Positions 47,383 to 58,089 are shown, counted from the stretch's first letter. The stretch is 64,000 nt of DNA from Mesorhizobium koreense (GCF_031656215.1 NZ_CP134228.1:248001-312000); one strand, 5' to 3'. Notes: generated from the letters alone by a model not told the origin. A program made the numbers and translations.

Positions 47383-48444
47383 TTACTTATCCTCTCCGGC
47401 CGGTAAGGCAGAGCGGCGGCGGCGTTCGGGAACGGTGCGCGTCTGTACGATCCTGACGCGCTTGACGCGGCGCGGATCGGCGTCGAGCACATGGAATTCG
47501 AAGCCGGGGATGGGCTGCACCACCTCGCCGCGCGCAGGGATACGTCCCAGCGTGTTGAAGATCATGCCGCCGATCGTGTCGACATACTCGCCGTGTTCGC
47601 CCGGCTTGAAGGCATCGCCGATCATCTCGGCGACCTCGTCGATCTCGGCCTTTGCGTCGACGACGAAGACGCCCTCGCCGGTCTTGACGATCATCGGCTC
47701 GTCGTCGTCGTGCTCGTCCTCGATGTCGCCGACGACCATCTCGACGATGTCCTCCAGCGAGGCCAGGCCGTCGGTGCCGCCATATTCGTCGATGACCAGC
47801 GCCATCTGGATGCGGGCGGCCTGCATACGGGTCATGAGGTCGGAGGCAAGCATGGAAGGCGGCACGAAGAGGACAGGCCTCAAGAGACCGATGTCGCCGA
47901 TCGTCCGCGTCAGATCGACATTGCCGAGATCCAGCGTTCCGGAAGCGGCGGCAGCCTTGCGGCCGCGCGGCCTCTTCTGCCGAGCCGCCTTGGTGACATG
48001 GGCGACCACATCGCGGATATGGACCATGCCGCGCGGATCGTCGAGCGTATCGCCATAGACCGGCATGCGCGAATGGCCGGAATCCTCGAAAAGCGAGAGC
48101 AGATTACCGAGCGTGGTGGACAGTTCCACCGCCTTGATGTCGGCGCGCGGCACCATCACGTCCTCGACGCGCACCTCGCGCAGGCGCAGGATGTTGTTGA
48201 GCATCGCACGCTCGCCGGGCGAGAAGGCTTCGCCGGGTGCGCTTTCGGCAAGCGCGTCGGCAAGATCCTCGCGCAGGCTGGAGCCGTTGCGATGCGGGAA
48301 AAGCCGCCGCAGCCGCTCCAGAAAAGGAACGCGCTCCGGCCTTCGGGGTTCGGCCGTACTCTGGCCTTCGGCCTTGTCCGCTGAGGGACTTTCTTCTCCG
48401 CCGGGCCTTTCGGCGGCTACGGCGCTATGTTCTGTCTCGTTCAT
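47383..48444 (-). CDS. HlyC/CorC family transporter-like CBS protein
   Basis: Protein of 353 residues without membrane segments. A variable N-terminus is followed by two CBS domains (VEDVMVPRADIKAVELSTTL and LRPVLFVPPSMLASDLMTRM, with LVIDEYGGTDGLASLEDIVE) and a C-terminal CorC_HlyC/transporter-associated domain (ending FEFHVLDADPRRVKRVRI). This is the CorC/YbeX layout, linked to Mg/Co homeostasis or to ribosome assembly with YbeY. It lies between ybeY and lnt, as in E. coli (ybeZ-ybeY-ybeX-lnt). Confidence 0.93.
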   Translation of the reverse strand: MNETEHSAVAAERPGGEESPSADKAEGQSTAEPRRPERVPFLERLRRLFPHRNGSSLREDLADALAESAPGEAFSPGERAMLNNILRLREVRVEDVMVPRADIKAVELSTTLGNLLSLFEDSGHSRMPVYGDTLDDPRGMVHIRDVVAHVTKAARQKRPRGRKAAAASGTLDLGNVDLTRTIGDIGLLRPVLFVPPSMLASDLMTRMQAARIQMALVIDEYGGTDGLASLEDIVEMVVGDIEDEHDDDEPMIVKTGEGVFVVDAKAEIDEVAEMIGDAFKPGEHGEYVDTIGGMIFNTLGRIPARGEVVQPIPGFEFHVLDADPRRVKRVRIVQTRTVPERRRRSALPAGEDK

Positions 48445-48471
48445 ATCGGTCCGGCAGATCGATGCCGGTGT

Positions 48472-49020
48472 TTATCCATAGGGATCGGGGATGGCAAGTC
48501 TCGCCAGTATCCGGCGCTCCGCGGCTTCCATCTCCTCGGCTTCCGCGTCGGTCTCGTGATCGTAGCCGACAATATGCAGGAAGCCATGCACCATAAGGTG
48601 GATCAAATGGTGCTCGAAGGGCTTTTCTTCCAGTCCCGCCTCGCGGCGGATCGTTTCGGCGGCAAGCACGATGTCGCCGAGGACCGGCGGCAGGGCGACG
48701 CCGGGCCTGACCGGCATGGCCGGAAAAGACAGCACGTTGGTCGCCTTGTCCTTCTCCCGCCATTCCCTGTTGAGGGCTCGGATATGGGCATCGTCGGTGA
48801 AGACGATACTGATCTCCGTGCCGTCTGCCACCGGCAGTTCGAGTTCCTCGACGGCAGCCTTGAGCGCCGTCGCGGCAAGCCGCGACAGTACCCGCTCGGG
48901 CGGCCATTCGCCGGCCTCCATCGAGAGATCGACGGCGATCGTGCCGCGCGGGCCGTCGCCCGACTGTTCCGTATCAGCGGGCGGCATCGCTGCGATTGCG
49001 GCCGGTGGCGTCGCGGTCAT
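48472..49020 (-). CDS. ybeY: Endoribonuclease YbeY
   Basis: Protein of 182 residues with the zinc site [20 protein letters not shown] (HGxLHxxGYDHxxD), and the conserved [20 protein letters not shown]. It is a metalloprotein of rRNA maturation. The first ATG at 49020 overlaps the phoH end by 47 bases; an ATG at 48987 would shorten the overlap to 14 bases, and neither has a clear ribosome binding site, so the N-terminus is uncertain. PhoH, YbeY and CorC are consecutive. Confidence 0.93.
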   Translation of the reverse strand: MTATPPAAIAAMPPADTEQSGDGPRGTIAVDLSMEAGEWPPERVLSRLAATALKAAVEELELPVADGTEISIVFTDDAHIRALNREWREKDKATNVLSFPAMPVRPGVALPPVLGDIVLAAETIRREAGLEEKPFEHHLIHLMVHGFLHIVGYDHETDAEAEEMEAAERRILARLAIPDPYG

Positions 49021-50014
49021 AGGCGGCGACGATCTCGGCCACCAGCGGATGGCGCACCACGTCGGTCTCGTTGAAGCGAACGGTAACGATGCCGGGCACG
49101 CCGTCGAGGATGCGCAGCGCCTCGACCAGGCCCGATTTCGTATTGGGCGGCAGATCGATCTGGGTCGGATCGCCGGTGACGATCATGCGTCCCTTCTCGC
49201 CCAACCTCGTCAGGAACATCTTCATCTGCATCGGCGTGGTGTTCTGCGCCTCGTCCAGGATGACGACCGAATTGGCGAGCGTACGGCCGCGCATGAAGGC
49301 AAGCGGCGCGATCTCGATGACGCCTGCGGCGATGGCACGCTCCACCTTGTCGGCGGGCATCATGTCGTAGAGCGCGTCGTAAAGCGGCCTCAGATACGGA
49401 TCGACCTTCTCCTTCATGTCGCCGGGCAGGAAGCCGAGCCTTTCGCCGGCCTCGACCGCCGGCCGCGACAGGACGATGTGTTCGACCATGCCGCGCTCGA
49501 GCAGCATCGCGGCATAGGCGACAGCGATATAGGTCTTGCCAGTACCGGCCGGACCGATGCCGAAGACCATCTCCGAGCGTTCCAGCGCCCGCATATAGGC
49601 GTCCTGGTTGGCGGAACGGGCATAGATGGTGCGCTTGCGTGTGCCGATCTGGGCGGCGGCGAGCTTGCCCTTGCGCTCCATCGTCGGGAGCGTGAGCTGG
49701 TCGTCGGCCGCGATGGCCATGCGCACCGCCCCATCCACTTCCGACGGCGTCAGCTCCGCGCCCTTCTGGAGAAGGCCGTAGAGATAGTCGAGCGCACGAC
49801 GCGCCTGTTCCGCCGCACCCTGCTCGCCGACGATGGCAAGCTGGTTGCCACGAGAGCGGATATCGACGCCGAGCTTCTGCTCGATGCGGGCGAGGTTCTC
49901 GTCGAACTGGCCGTAGAGAGCGCCGGCCAGTTTGTTGTTGTCGAAGGTCAGTACGATGTGCGCCTTGTCCGAAGCCCCTCCCTGGGGCTTTTTCAGTTCC
50001 GTCGCGGCGCTCAA
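48974..50014 (-). CDS. PhoH-like ATPase
   Basis: Protein of 346 residues. The N-terminal KH-like region (about 20-100) is followed by the PhoH P-loop [19 protein letters not shown] and Walker [16 protein letters not shown], with the GDPTQIDLP motif close by. In E. coli the homologue is YbeZ, which works with YbeY in ribosome maturation. Its 3' end overlaps ybeY. Normal length for the YbeZ subgroup. Confidence 0.95.
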   Translation of the reverse strand: MSAATELKKPQGGASDKAHIVLTFDNNKLAGALYGQFDENLARIEQKLGVDIRSRGNQLAIVGEQGAAEQARRALDYLYGLLQKGAELTPSEVDGAVRMAIAADDQLTLPTMERKGKLAAAQIGTRKRTIYARSANQDAYMRALERSEMVFGIGPAGTGKTYIAVAYAAMLLERGMVEHIVLSRPAVEAGERLGFLPGDMKEKVDPYLRPLYDALYDMMPADKVERAIAAGVIEIAPLAFMRGRTLANSVVILDEAQNTTPMQMKMFLTRLGEKGRMIVTGDPTQIDLPPNTKSGLVEALRILDGVPGIVTVRFNETDVVRHPLVAEIVAAYDRDATGRNRSDAAR

Positions 50015-50046
50015 ACGCGTGTCCTCATCGTTTCAACCGACCTTTT

Positions 50047-51444
50047 TCAAGCTGCCCTTGCCGACAGGCTGTTGGCGTTGGCATGCGTGATTCGCACCTT
50101 GATTATGTCACCGATTTCACCCGCCGCATCATCGATGACGACGGGTTGGAGCCAGGGCGAGCGGCCGACAAGCTGGCCCTCGTACCGCCCCTCTTTCTCC
50201 AGAAGCACACCCATGTCGCCGCCGACGAGCCCGGCCGCGAAAGCCTTCTGCTGCGAGGCAAGGAGCGCCTGCAATTCCTGCAAGCGGCAGTCCTTCACCG
50301 GCTCTGGCACCTGTCCGTCGAGATCGGCGCCCGGCGTGCCGGGGCGCGGCGAATATTTGAACGAGAAGGCCTGCGCGTAGCCGATGTCGCGGACGATCTT
50401 CAGTGTTTCGGCGAAATCCTCGTCCGTCTCGCCCGGAAAGCCGACGATGAAATCGCCCGACATGGCGATGTCGGAACGGGCAGAGCGGATGCGGTCGATC
50501 AGGCGGCGGTAGTCGTCGGCGGTATGGCGGCGGTTCATGGCCTTCAGGATACGGTCCGACCCGGCCTGCACGGGTAGATGAAGATAGGGCATCAGCGTAT
50601 CGAGGTCGCGATGCGCCGCGATCAGTTCGTCGTCCATGTCGCGCGGATGGCTGGTCGTATAGCGCAGCCGCTCGATGCCCGGGATTTCGGCGAGGCGGGA
50701 AAGCAGCCGCCCGAGGCCCCATTCCTCGGTCTTGCCCGCTTTGGCAGGCCCCTCGCCGTGCCAGGCATTGACGTTCTGGCCGAGCAGCGTCACTTCGCGC
50801 ACGCCCGCCCGCGCAAGCCCCTCGGCTTCGGCCACGATCTGCGCGACGGAGCGCGAGGTCTCCGAACCGCGCGTATAGGGTACGACGCAGAAGGTGCAGA
50901 ACTTGTCGCAGCCTTCCTGCACGGTGAGGAAGGCGGTGACGCCGCGGCTCCTGACGATTGCGGGCTTCGCGGCGGGCAGGTGCTCGAACTTATCCTCGAT
51001 GGCATAGTCGGTCTCGACGACCTTTTCGCCGCCGCGCACGCGCCGGATCGCATCCGGCAGGCGGTGGTAGGTCTGCGGCCCAATCACCAGATCGACGGCC
51101 TTCGCACGGCGGATGATCTCGCCGCCCTCGGCCTGCGCGACGCAGCCGGCGACACCGATCAGCATCTCGCCGCCGGCGGAGGCGCGGTCTTCCTTCAGTT
51201 TGCGCAGACGACCGAGCTCCGAATAGACCTTCTCGGCGGCCTTCTCACGGATATGGCAGGTATTGAGCAGCACGAGGTCGGCGTCCTCGGCCGTTTGCGA
51301 GGCGACATAGCCTTCCGCCGCCAGCGCATCGGTCATCCGCTGGGAATCGTAGACGTTCATCTGGCAGCCATAAGTCTTGACGAAGACCTTCTTGGGCGCC
51401 GGCGGCACGTCCGCTGCTTCCTGCTCGATAAGTTTGGAATCCAT
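50047..51444 (-). CDS. miaB: tRNA-2-methylthio-N6-dimethylallyladenosine synthase
   Basis: Protein of 465 residues. The N-terminal UPF0004 domain starts [20 protein letters not shown] and includes NTCHIREKA and AGCVAQAEG cysteines. The radical SAM motif is [17 protein letters not shown] (CxxxCxxC). A C-terminal TRAM domain follows (about 385-460). It adds the methylthio group at A37 of tRNAs. Between plsC and phoH. Confidence 0.97.
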   Translation of the reverse strand: MDSKLIEQEAADVPPAPKKVFVKTYGCQMNVYDSQRMTDALAAEGYVASQTAEDADLVLLNTCHIREKAAEKVYSELGRLRKLKEDRASAGGEMLIGVAGCVAQAEGGEIIRRAKAVDLVIGPQTYHRLPDAIRRVRGGEKVVETDYAIEDKFEHLPAAKPAIVRSRGVTAFLTVQEGCDKFCTFCVVPYTRGSETSRSVAQIVAEAEGLARAGVREVTLLGQNVNAWHGEGPAKAGKTEEWGLGRLLSRLAEIPGIERLRYTTSHPRDMDDELIAAHRDLDTLMPYLHLPVQAGSDRILKAMNRRHTADDYRRLIDRIRSARSDIAMSGDFIVGFPGETDEDFAETLKIVRDIGYAQAFSFKYSPRPGTPGADLDGQVPEPVKDCRLQELQALLASQQKAFAAGLVGGDMGVLLEKEGRYEGQLVGRSPWLQPVVIDDAAGEIGDIIKVRITHANANSLSARAA

Positions 51445-51453
51445 CGCTGGCTT

Positions 51454-52302
51454 TTAGCGCCTTTCCTCGGCCTGCGACAGGTCTTTTCCTTCGACGCGCC
51501 TTGGTTTCGAGGGCAGCGGATCGCGGATCGCCGACACGAACATCGAGCGCACATCGTCCTCGATCCGTCGCGCCGCTTCCTTGCGCTTGCTGGCAGCATT
51601 GAACTCGACCGGCTCGCCGAAGCGGATCTCGGCATCGAGCGCGCCGCCGCGCAACAGCGCCACCACATGCGGCAGGAGGTCCTGATCGCCGATCCAGGCG
51701 ACATGACCGCGCTTGTCGCGGCCGAGCGGCATGCCGTGCAGCCGCGTATAGGCGATCGCCACGGGCTGGATGAAGACCTTGCCTTCCGGCGCCGCTTCCA
51801 GCGCCATCTTCGCCGCGCCGAAAAGCGTGCTGTTGAAGGGCTTGAGGAGATTGCCGTCCGATGTCGTGCCTTCCGCGAAAAGCACCATCGGATCGCCGGC
51901 CGCAATTCGCGTGCCGATCTCGTTCGCCTGCTCGCCGGAGCGGCCCCGGCGTTCGCGCTCCACGAAGACGGTGCGTTGCAGCGTGCAGAGCCAGCCGATG
52001 GCCGGCCAGTTCGCCATATCGGCCTTAGCGACGAAATAGACGTCGGCGACCGCGCCGAGCGCAATGATATCGAGCCAGGACACATGGTTCGGCGCAAGAA
52101 GGAGCGGCCGCACGCTCGCCATGCCGCCCGTCAGGTGGATGCGCATGCCAAGCACCCGGGTGGCGAAGCGGTGCCACCAGCGGGGAATGTATTTCTCGTG
52201 CCAGAACCCGGTCTTCAGCGCGATCGGCTGGAAGATGGCGACCAGCAACGTGGCGACCACGATCAGAAAAAGCCCGATGACGACACGAAGCCAGCCGATC
52301 AT
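51454..52302 (-). CDS. plsC: 1-acyl-sn-glycerol-3-phosphate acyltransferase (lysophospholipid acyltransferase)
   Basis: Protein of 282 residues with an N-terminal membrane segment (LRVVIGLFLIVVATLLVAIF) and the acyltransferase motifs NHVSWLD (residues about 93-99) and FAEGTTSDGN. It makes phosphatidic acid at the inner membrane. The C-terminal 50 residues are charged and variable. It stops 9 bases before the miaB start. Assignment to PlsC rather than to an ornithine-lipid OlsA-type enzyme rests on gene context. Confidence 0.88.
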   Translation of the reverse strand: MIGWLRVVIGLFLIVVATLLVAIFQPIALKTGFWHEKYIPRWWHRFATRVLGMRIHLTGGMASVRPLLLAPNHVSWLDIIALGAVADVYFVAKADMANWPAIGWLCTLQRTVFVERERRGRSGEQANEIGTRIAAGDPMVLFAEGTTSDGNLLKPFNSTLFGAAKMALEAAPEGKVFIQPVAIAYTRLHGMPLGRDKRGHVAWIGDQDLLPHVVALLRGGALDAEIRFGEPVEFNAASKRKEAARRIEDDVRSMFVSAIRDPLPSKPRRVEGKDLSQAEERR

Positions 52303-52332
52303 ATGGTGCCGATGCCCTTGTTCGAAGTGGCG

Positions 52333-52824
52333 CTACCTAAGATCGCGGCGCATGACAAGGGCGTTGCTCGGCGTGCCGGCGGCGGAATGGTAGTAGGCCG
52401 AGCGCTTGCCGACCTCGCGGAAGCCGAGTTGCCGATAGAGCGCGACCGCCGCCGCGTTGCCCTCGTCTACTTCGAGGAACAGCGCCTCGGCGCGGGCGCC
52501 GTGCAATTCGCGCAGCACCGCGTCCATCAGGAGCCTGCCGAGCCCTTTGCGGCGATGGGCGCGCGCGACGGCGATGGTAATGATCTCCGCCTCGCCCGAG
52601 ATGTTACGCGCCAGGACGAAGCCGGTTGCTCCGGACCGGGCCCTGCCGACCTCCACGGTCTTGTAGCCGAACATGACGTCCTCGCCGAGCATGCTCTCGA
52701 AATCGCCCTCATCCCAGGACGGTACGAAATCCTCGCGGTGGATGCGGGCGAGCGTGGCGCTGTCATCCACACGAAGCGGTTCGACAGCGTAGTCGCGACC
52801 GCTACGAATGAAAGGGATACGCAT
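52333..52824 (-). CDS. rimI: Ribosomal-protein-alanine N-acetyltransferase RimI-like
   Basis: Protein of 163 residues with the GNAT fold: acetyl-CoA site VARAHRRKGLGRLLMDAVL (motif RRxGxG), then LFLEVDEGNAAAVALYRQLG and FREVGKRSAYYH. RimI in this context acetylates ribosomal protein S18 and works beside TsaB. It is encoded 10 bases downstream of tsaB. Confidence 0.92.
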   Translation of the reverse strand: MRIPFIRSGRDYAVEPLRVDDSATLARIHREDFVPSWDEGDFESMLGEDVMFGYKTVEVGRARSGATGFVLARNISGEAEIITIAVARAHRRKGLGRLLMDAVLRELHGARAEALFLEVDEGNAAAVALYRQLGFREVGKRSAYYHSAAGTPSNALVMRRDLR

Positions 52825-52834
52825 CGACGCCTCG

Positions 52835-53521
52835 CTACGATCCGGCCCGCGCCAGCGCGAAGCCGGATTGCGGCCTGGCGTCGGCGCCGCGCAGGTAGAG
52901 CGGCTTCGGTTTTTCGTTCGTCGCCTTACTAGCGGCGGCGAAGCGGGCGTAGAAGCTTATATCGGCGGTGGCCTTGCGCAGGCCGGTATCGAGCGGCGGA
53001 TGGTTGCCTGCGGCGGCCAGTATCGCATCGCCTCCGTTGCCGGCGAGAGCCGCGTCGTGGTGGCGGGCGAGCAAAACCGCATCGGCGACCGAGATGGCGG
53101 ACGGTTCGAAAAGGACAACACCGTCGGGCGCATAGACCGCGCAGTAGAGATCGCCGCGCCTGCCATCGATAGCGGCAAGGATGGGCTTGTCGGGAAAGTC
53201 GACATGCGCCTCGGCGGCGAGCGCTTCCAGCGTGTTGACGCCAACGGCAGGAATGCCGAGGGCCAGCGCCAGCCCGCGCGCGGTCGCCACGCCGACGCGC
53301 ACGCCGGTGAACGACCCCGGGCCGATGGAAACGCCGATGCGATCGAGGTCGGCATAGGCGAGGCCGGCCTGTCCGAGCACGCTTTCGATGACGCCGATCA
53401 GGCGCTCGGCATGGCCCTTGCCGATGTCGAGCGCCTCGCGGCTAAGCTCCGTACCGGCTTCGCTGTCATGGACAGAGGCGGCGCAGAGACTGGCGGCGGT
53501 GTCGATGGCGAGGAGGATCAT
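52835..53521 (-). CDS. tsaB: tRNA threonylcarbamoyladenosine biosynthesis protein TsaB
   Basis: Protein of 228 residues starting at ATG 53521 (MILLAIDTAASLCAASV); a TTG two codons upstream is not preferred. Contains HAERLIGVIESVLGQAGL, then the family motif GPGSFTGVRVGVATARGLAL. It partners with TsaD and TsaE to make t6A37 in tRNAs. Followed by rimI. The DNA behind its start is occupied by a palindromic repeat (53544-53704). Confidence 0.95.
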   Translation of the reverse strand: MILLAIDTAASLCAASVHDSEAGTELSREALDIGKGHAERLIGVIESVLGQAGLAYADLDRIGVSIGPGSFTGVRVGVATARGLALALGIPAVGVNTLEALAAEAHVDFPDKPILAAIDGRRGDLYCAVYAPDGVVLFEPSAISVADAVLLARHHDAALAGNGGDAILAAAGNHPPLDTGLRKATADISFYARFAAASKATNEKPKPLYLRGADARPQSGFALARAGS

Positions 53522-53543
53522 GGCCAATGTCGACGCCCCTTCG

Positions 53544-53704
53544 CACCCCCCTCTGTCCTGCCGGACATCTCCCCCTCAAGTGGGGAGATCAGGGCGGCCG
53601 CCACGATTGTCTCTTCTTCCGCACCGTCGAAGATTGGCCGAAGCAATGATGCCATCCGATCTCCCCCCTTGAGGGGGAGATGTCCGGCAAGACAGAGGGG
53701 GGTG
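53544..53704. repeat. MITE-like palindromic repeat (47-bp inverted arms)
   Basis: Arms 53544-53590 and 53658-53704 are inverted copies with two mismatches in 47 bases; the 67-base centre is non-coding. Each arm contains a nested hairpin (ATCTCCCCCTCAAG with GGGGAGAT). The outer ends read CACCCCCCTCTGTC. This resembles the repetitive palindromes scattered in Phyllobacteriaceae/rhizobial genomes. It lies between tsaB and glcB. Confidence 0.85.
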
Positions 53705-53723
53705 TCGGGAAACGCCAAGAACC

Positions 53724-55904
53724 TCAGGAAGCGCTGCTTCCCTCCCTCGCCTTCAGTTCCAGCCGGCGCGCGTGCAGGATCGGCTCGGTGTAGCCGCTCG
53801 GCTGCGTGCGGCCCTTGAAGACGAGGTCGCAGGCGGCCTGGAAGGCGATGGAGCCGTCGAAATCCGCCGCCATCGGCCGATAGAGCGGATCGCCTTCGTT
53901 CTGGCGGTCGACGACGGCGGCCATGCGCTTCATCGTCGCCATGACCTGCTCTTCGGTGCAGACGCCATGACGCAGCCAGTTGGCGATGTGCTGCGAGGAG
54001 ATGCGGAGCGTCGCGCGATCCTCCATCAGCCCGACATCGTTGATGTCCGGAACCTTGGAGCAGCCGACGCCCTGGTCGATCCAGCGCACGACATAGCCGA
54101 GAATGCCTTGCGCGTTGTTGTCGAGCTCCTTCTGGATCTCTTCCGGCGTCCAGTTCGGACGCACGACAACCGGTACGGAGAGGATATCGTCGAGCTTCGC
54201 GCGCGGCCGGCCCTTCAGCTTTTCCTGCACGGCGTGCACATCGACCTTGTGATAGTGCGTCGCGTGCAGCGTCGCGGCGGTCGGCGACGGCACCCAGGCG
54301 GTGTTGGCGCCGGCCTTCGGATGGGCAATCTTCTCCTCCAGCATCGCCGCCATCAGGTCGGGCATCGCCCACATGCCCTTGCCGATCTGGGCGTGGCCGG
54401 AAAGGCCGCATTCCAGCCCGATATCGACGTTCCACGCCTCATAGGCGCCGATCCAGGCCGCCTTCTTCATATCGCCCTTGCGGATCATCGGACCGGCCTC
54501 CATCGAGGTATGGATCTCGTCGCCGGTTCGGTCGAGGAAGCCGGTATTGATGAAGACGACGCGCTCGCTCGCCGCACGGATGCATTCCTTGAGGTTGACC
54601 GTGGTACGGCGCTCCTCGTCCATGATGCCCATCTTCATGGTGTTCGGCGCCATGCCGAGCGCCTTTTCCACGCGGCCGAAGAGTTCCACCGCGAAGGCGA
54701 CCTCGTCGGGGCCGTGCATCTTCGGCTTGACGATATACATGGAGCCGGCGCGGGAATTGGCGCGTTTCCCCTTGGGTCCGATATCGTGCAGAGCGATCAG
54801 GGCCGTCATCATGGCGTCCATGATGCCTTCCGGCACTTCGTTGCCGTCGCGGTCGAGGATCGCCGGATTGGTCATCAGGTGGCCGACGTTCCTCACCAGC
54901 ATCAGCGAGCGGCCGGGAAGCACGAGGTTCGAGCCGTCCGGCGCGACATATTCGCGATCGGCATTGAGGCGACGCGTTACGGTCTTCCCGCCCTTGTCGA
55001 AGCTCTCGACCAGATCGCCTTTCATCAGGCCGAGCCAGTTGCCATAGGCGACGACCTTGTCCTCGGCATCGACGGCGGCGACCGAATCCTCACAGTCCTG
55101 GATGGTGGTCATCGCCGATTCCAGGATCATATCGGCAATGCCGGCCTTGTCGGTCTTGCCGATCGGATGATTGTGGTCGATGACGATTTCGACATGGAGG
55201 CCGTGGCGCTTCAAAAGGACCGTCGACGGCGCGGAAGGCTGGCCCGTATAGCCGGCGAACTGCGCCTTGTCCGCCAGACCCTTCTCGCCGGAAGCCGTCT
55301 TCACCCGAAGCGCGCCGCCGGCGATCGAAAGGCCCTCGGCTTCTTTCCAACTCGCGCCGTCGAGCGGCGCGCTCCCGTCGAGGAAATCACGCGCCCAGGC
55401 GATCACCTTCCCGCCGCGCTTCGGATTGTAGCCCTTGCCCTTTCCCGCTCCGTCCGTCTCGGGGATCGCGTCGGTGCCGTAGAGCGCGTCGTAGAGCGAG
55501 CCCCAGCGGGCGTTGGCGGCGTTCAGCGCATAGCGCGCATTCATCACCGGCACGACGAGCTGCGGACCCGCAACGATGGCGATCTCAGGATCGACGTTCT
55601 CCGTGGTCACTGCAAAGTCCGGACCTTCGGGCAGAAGATAGCCGATTTCGGAGAGGAATTTCCTGTAGGCGGCAAGATCGGAAGGCGCGCCATGCTCCTT
55701 GTGCCAGGCGTCGATCTTCGCCTGCAACTCGTCGCGACGAGCGAGCAGCGCCCGGTTCTTCGGCGCCAGAGCTTGGACGATGTCTGAAAATTCCTTCCAG
55801 AAGCGGGCCGGATCGACGCCGGTGCCGGGGATAGCCTCGTCGACGACGAAATCATGGAGCGGCCGGGCAATTTGCAATCCGTCGATCCCGACGCGTTCGG
55901 TCAT
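53724..55904 (-). CDS. glcB: Malate synthase G
   Basis: Protein of 726 residues, the long MSG form (723-740 usual), joining glyoxylate and acetyl-CoA to malate. Motifs: [56 protein letters not shown] and [17 protein letters not shown] with the catalytic Glu/Asp, and a [20 protein letters not shown] stretch. ATG 55904 has AGGAG upstream; the frame is open to 55958 but that part lacks family character. No isocitrate lyase gene is in the window; the enzyme may serve glycolate use or the glyoxylate bypass elsewhere. Confidence 0.97.
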   Translation of the reverse strand: MTERVGIDGLQIARPLHDFVVDEAIPGTGVDPARFWKEFSDIVQALAPKNRALLARRDELQAKIDAWHKEHGAPSDLAAYRKFLSEIGYLLPEGPDFAVTTENVDPEIAIVAGPQLVVPVMNARYALNAANARWGSLYDALYGTDAIPETDGAGKGKGYNPKRGGKVIAWARDFLDGSAPLDGASWKEAEGLSIAGGALRVKTASGEKGLADKAQFAGYTGQPSAPSTVLLKRHGLHVEIVIDHNHPIGKTDKAGIADMILESAMTTIQDCEDSVAAVDAEDKVVAYGNWLGLMKGDLVESFDKGGKTVTRRLNADREYVAPDGSNLVLPGRSLMLVRNVGHLMTNPAILDRDGNEVPEGIMDAMMTALIALHDIGPKGKRANSRAGSMYIVKPKMHGPDEVAFAVELFGRVEKALGMAPNTMKMGIMDEERRTTVNLKECIRAASERVVFINTGFLDRTGDEIHTSMEAGPMIRKGDMKKAAWIGAYEAWNVDIGLECGLSGHAQIGKGMWAMPDLMAAMLEEKIAHPKAGANTAWVPSPTAATLHATHYHKVDVHAVQEKLKGRPRAKLDDILSVPVVVRPNWTPEEIQKELDNNAQGILGYVVRWIDQGVGCSKVPDINDVGLMEDRATLRISSQHIANWLRHGVCTEEQVMATMKRMAAVVDRQNEGDPLYRPMAADFDGSIAFQAACDLVFKGRTQPSGYTEPILHARRLELKAREGSSAS

Positions 55905-56013
55905 ATCGTTTCTCCTGGCGGTAAATGCGGGCGCATACATGCGGATGGCTTCAACCATGACGGCGCGAAAGGGTCAATTCCTCGGAAGTTCAACGGCGGC
56001 AGGGGCCCGGCAC

Positions 56014-58089
56014 TCAGGCCGCGATGCGCGGGCGTCCGGAGGCGGTCGCCACGATGCGCGCCTCGACGAACATGCGCCTTCCCTCCACGGTCGAGACATG
56101 GAACTCGGTCGCGACATCGATCTCGGCATTATCGGTGCCGGCTTCCAGCGCGCGGGCGGCGGCGATGGCGCGGACCTCTTTTTCCGCTGCCGCGATCGCC
56201 GGCTCCTCCTCGTCGAAATCGACCATGACCTCGCCGCAGGAGAGCCGGAAGACGCCTTCCTCGGGCTGGCTGACAAGGGCCTCCGACGTGACCCGCACCT
56301 GCCCGACCACGGCGCCCAACGCATTGGCTACGTCGGCGTCCGCCGGCACGATGCATTCATTGCCGATGATCGGCGGCAGGCCGGCATAGTGGAGCGGCGC
56401 GGAAGCACCGAGCCCGATCACCGGCCGGTCGAGCGAGACGGAAAGGCCGACGATCCCCGGCCGCGTTTCCACCGCACGCTGCACCAGTGCGTGCTCGACG
56501 GCGGCGCCGCCGTCCAGCCCGTCTTCGGCAAAGGAGGTTTCCAGCACGCATTCGGCAGAACGGCGCGTGACCGCCTGCAGGACCCATTCGGAAAGCGCTT
56601 CCGGTGAATCGGCGATCAAGAGCCCGCGCGCGTCGCGCCTGCGGGCGAACAGCTCGGCGCCGAGACGCGCGGCGGTGTTGTCCCAGTTCGCCTGCTTGCC
56701 GAGCACATGGGCGGCGTCGGACGGCGTGAAGCCGACGACATGCACTAGGCCCCGCGCGACAAGCCTGTTCAGCGTAGCGCCTTGCGCGTTCGAAGTGAGG
56801 AGCAGGTCGAGCGACCTCGGCTCAGCGCCGACTTCCCCGTAGAGCCGCGCTTCGTTGCGGGTGAGCCCGGCGGCAAGCCTTTCCGGCACACCGGTGCGCA
56901 ACGCGAAGCGGCCGTCGAGGCGGCTCGTATGGGCGGCGCGCAACTGCCGCTCCAGTTCGGCGTGGATCGCCTTTCCATGCACCATGCCGGCGAGCGCCAG
57001 CGGCACAAGACGGCGAGGGCCGAGCTTCAGGCGCGGCACCAGTACGCGCTCGTCGAGCGACACTTCCGAATCGCCGCCGAGGCCGAAAGTGCGCATGGCG
57101 ACGGCCTCGACCATGGTGCGGAAGCCGCCGACCATCGCGCCTTCCGGGTCGAGGCGTGGCCGGCCATGGTCGAGCACGGCGACATCGGTCGTCGTGCCGC
57201 CGATGTCCGAAACGACGGCATTGTCGAGGCCGGTCATGTGGCGGGCGCCGACGATGCTGGCGGCCGGACCGGACAGGATGGTTTCGATCGGTCGCTGGCG
57301 GGCGAAGGAAGCGGAAACCAGCGCGCCGTCGCCGCGCACCACCATCAGCGGAGCGTCGATGTTGCGTGCTGCCAGGAAGCCTTCCGTCGCCTCGACGAGA
57401 CGGTCGATCATGGCGATCAGCCGGGCGTTGAGGAGCGTGGTGAGCGCGCGGCGCGGCCCGCCGAGTTTGGCCGACAGCTCATGGCTGGCGGTGACAGGCA
57501 GGCCGGTCCGCGCGCGGATCATGTCGCGGACGGCAAGTTCGTGCTCGGGATTGCGCGTGGCGAAACAGGCGCAGATCGCAAAGCCCGACACGGTCTCGGC
57601 CAATTCCGGGAGTGCCTTCTCAAGCGGGGAAAGATCGAGTTCGGTAGCGTTGCCGTGGACATCGTGCCCGCCCGGGCAGAAGATGACTGGATCGGAGGCG
57701 AGCGCCTGGCCGAGCCCGGCGCGTGCAAGTTCGGCCTCACCGAAACCGATCATGATCAACGCGGCCCGCCCGCCCTGCCCCTCAACCAGCGCGTTGGTGG
57801 CGAGCGTCGTCGACATGGAAACGAGCTTGATCGCGGCCGGATCGATGGCGGCGTTCTTCAGCACCGCGTCGACCGCACCGGAAATGCCGACGGCAAGATC
57901 GTGCCTCGTCGTCAGCGCCTTGGCCTTGGCAAGCACCGTGCCGCCCGACGCGCCGTCGCGCCAGAGCGCGGCATCGGTATAGGTGCCGCCGGTATCGATG
58001 CCCAGGAAGACCGGGCCGAGAGAGACGGGGCTATGGAAGGTGGCGCCGGGAGCCGGCGGATCGGAACGGGGCGGATTGGGGGCGTGCAT
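56014..58089 (-). CDS. Hydantoinase/oxoprolinase family protein (HyuA type)
   Basis: Protein of 691 residues with ATP-binding phosphate motifs GIDTGGTYTDAAL near the N-terminus and SDIGGTTTDVAVL in the middle, as in HyuA/acetone carboxylase-beta/N-methylhydantoinase A. No HyuB partner is next to it: glcB follows 109 bases away on the same strand, and the upstream gene is divergent. The enzyme probably needs a second subunit elsewhere, or this is a single-subunit variant. Substrate unknown. Confidence 0.88.
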   Translation of the reverse strand: MHAPNPPRSDPPAPGATFHSPVSLGPVFLGIDTGGTYTDAALWRDGASGGTVLAKAKALTTRHDLAVGISGAVDAVLKNAAIDPAAIKLVSMSTTLATNALVEGQGGRAALIMIGFGEAELARAGLGQALASDPVIFCPGGHDVHGNATELDLSPLEKALPELAETVSGFAICACFATRNPEHELAVRDMIRARTGLPVTASHELSAKLGGPRRALTTLLNARLIAMIDRLVEATEGFLAARNIDAPLMVVRGDGALVSASFARQRPIETILSGPAASIVGARHMTGLDNAVVSDIGGTTTDVAVLDHGRPRLDPEGAMVGGFRTMVEAVAMRTFGLGGDSEVSLDERVLVPRLKLGPRRLVPLALAGMVHGKAIHAELERQLRAAHTSRLDGRFALRTGVPERLAAGLTRNEARLYGEVGAEPRSLDLLLTSNAQGATLNRLVARGLVHVVGFTPSDAAHVLGKQANWDNTAARLGAELFARRRDARGLLIADSPEALSEWVLQAVTRRSAECVLETSFAEDGLDGGAAVEHALVQRAVETRPGIVGLSVSLDRPVIGLGASAPLHYAGLPPIIGNECIVPADADVANALGAVVGQVRVTSEALVSQPEEGVFRLSCGEVMVDFDEEEPAIAAAEKEVRAIAAARALEAGTDNAEIDVATEFHVSTVEGRRMFVEARIVATASGRPRIAA

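Noticed and set aside
50578-52932. 784-residue open frame antisense to miaB, plsC and rimI
   Set aside because: Shadow of three well-supported genes.
53772-55787. 671-residue open frame antisense to glcB
   Set aside because: Shadow of malate synthase G.
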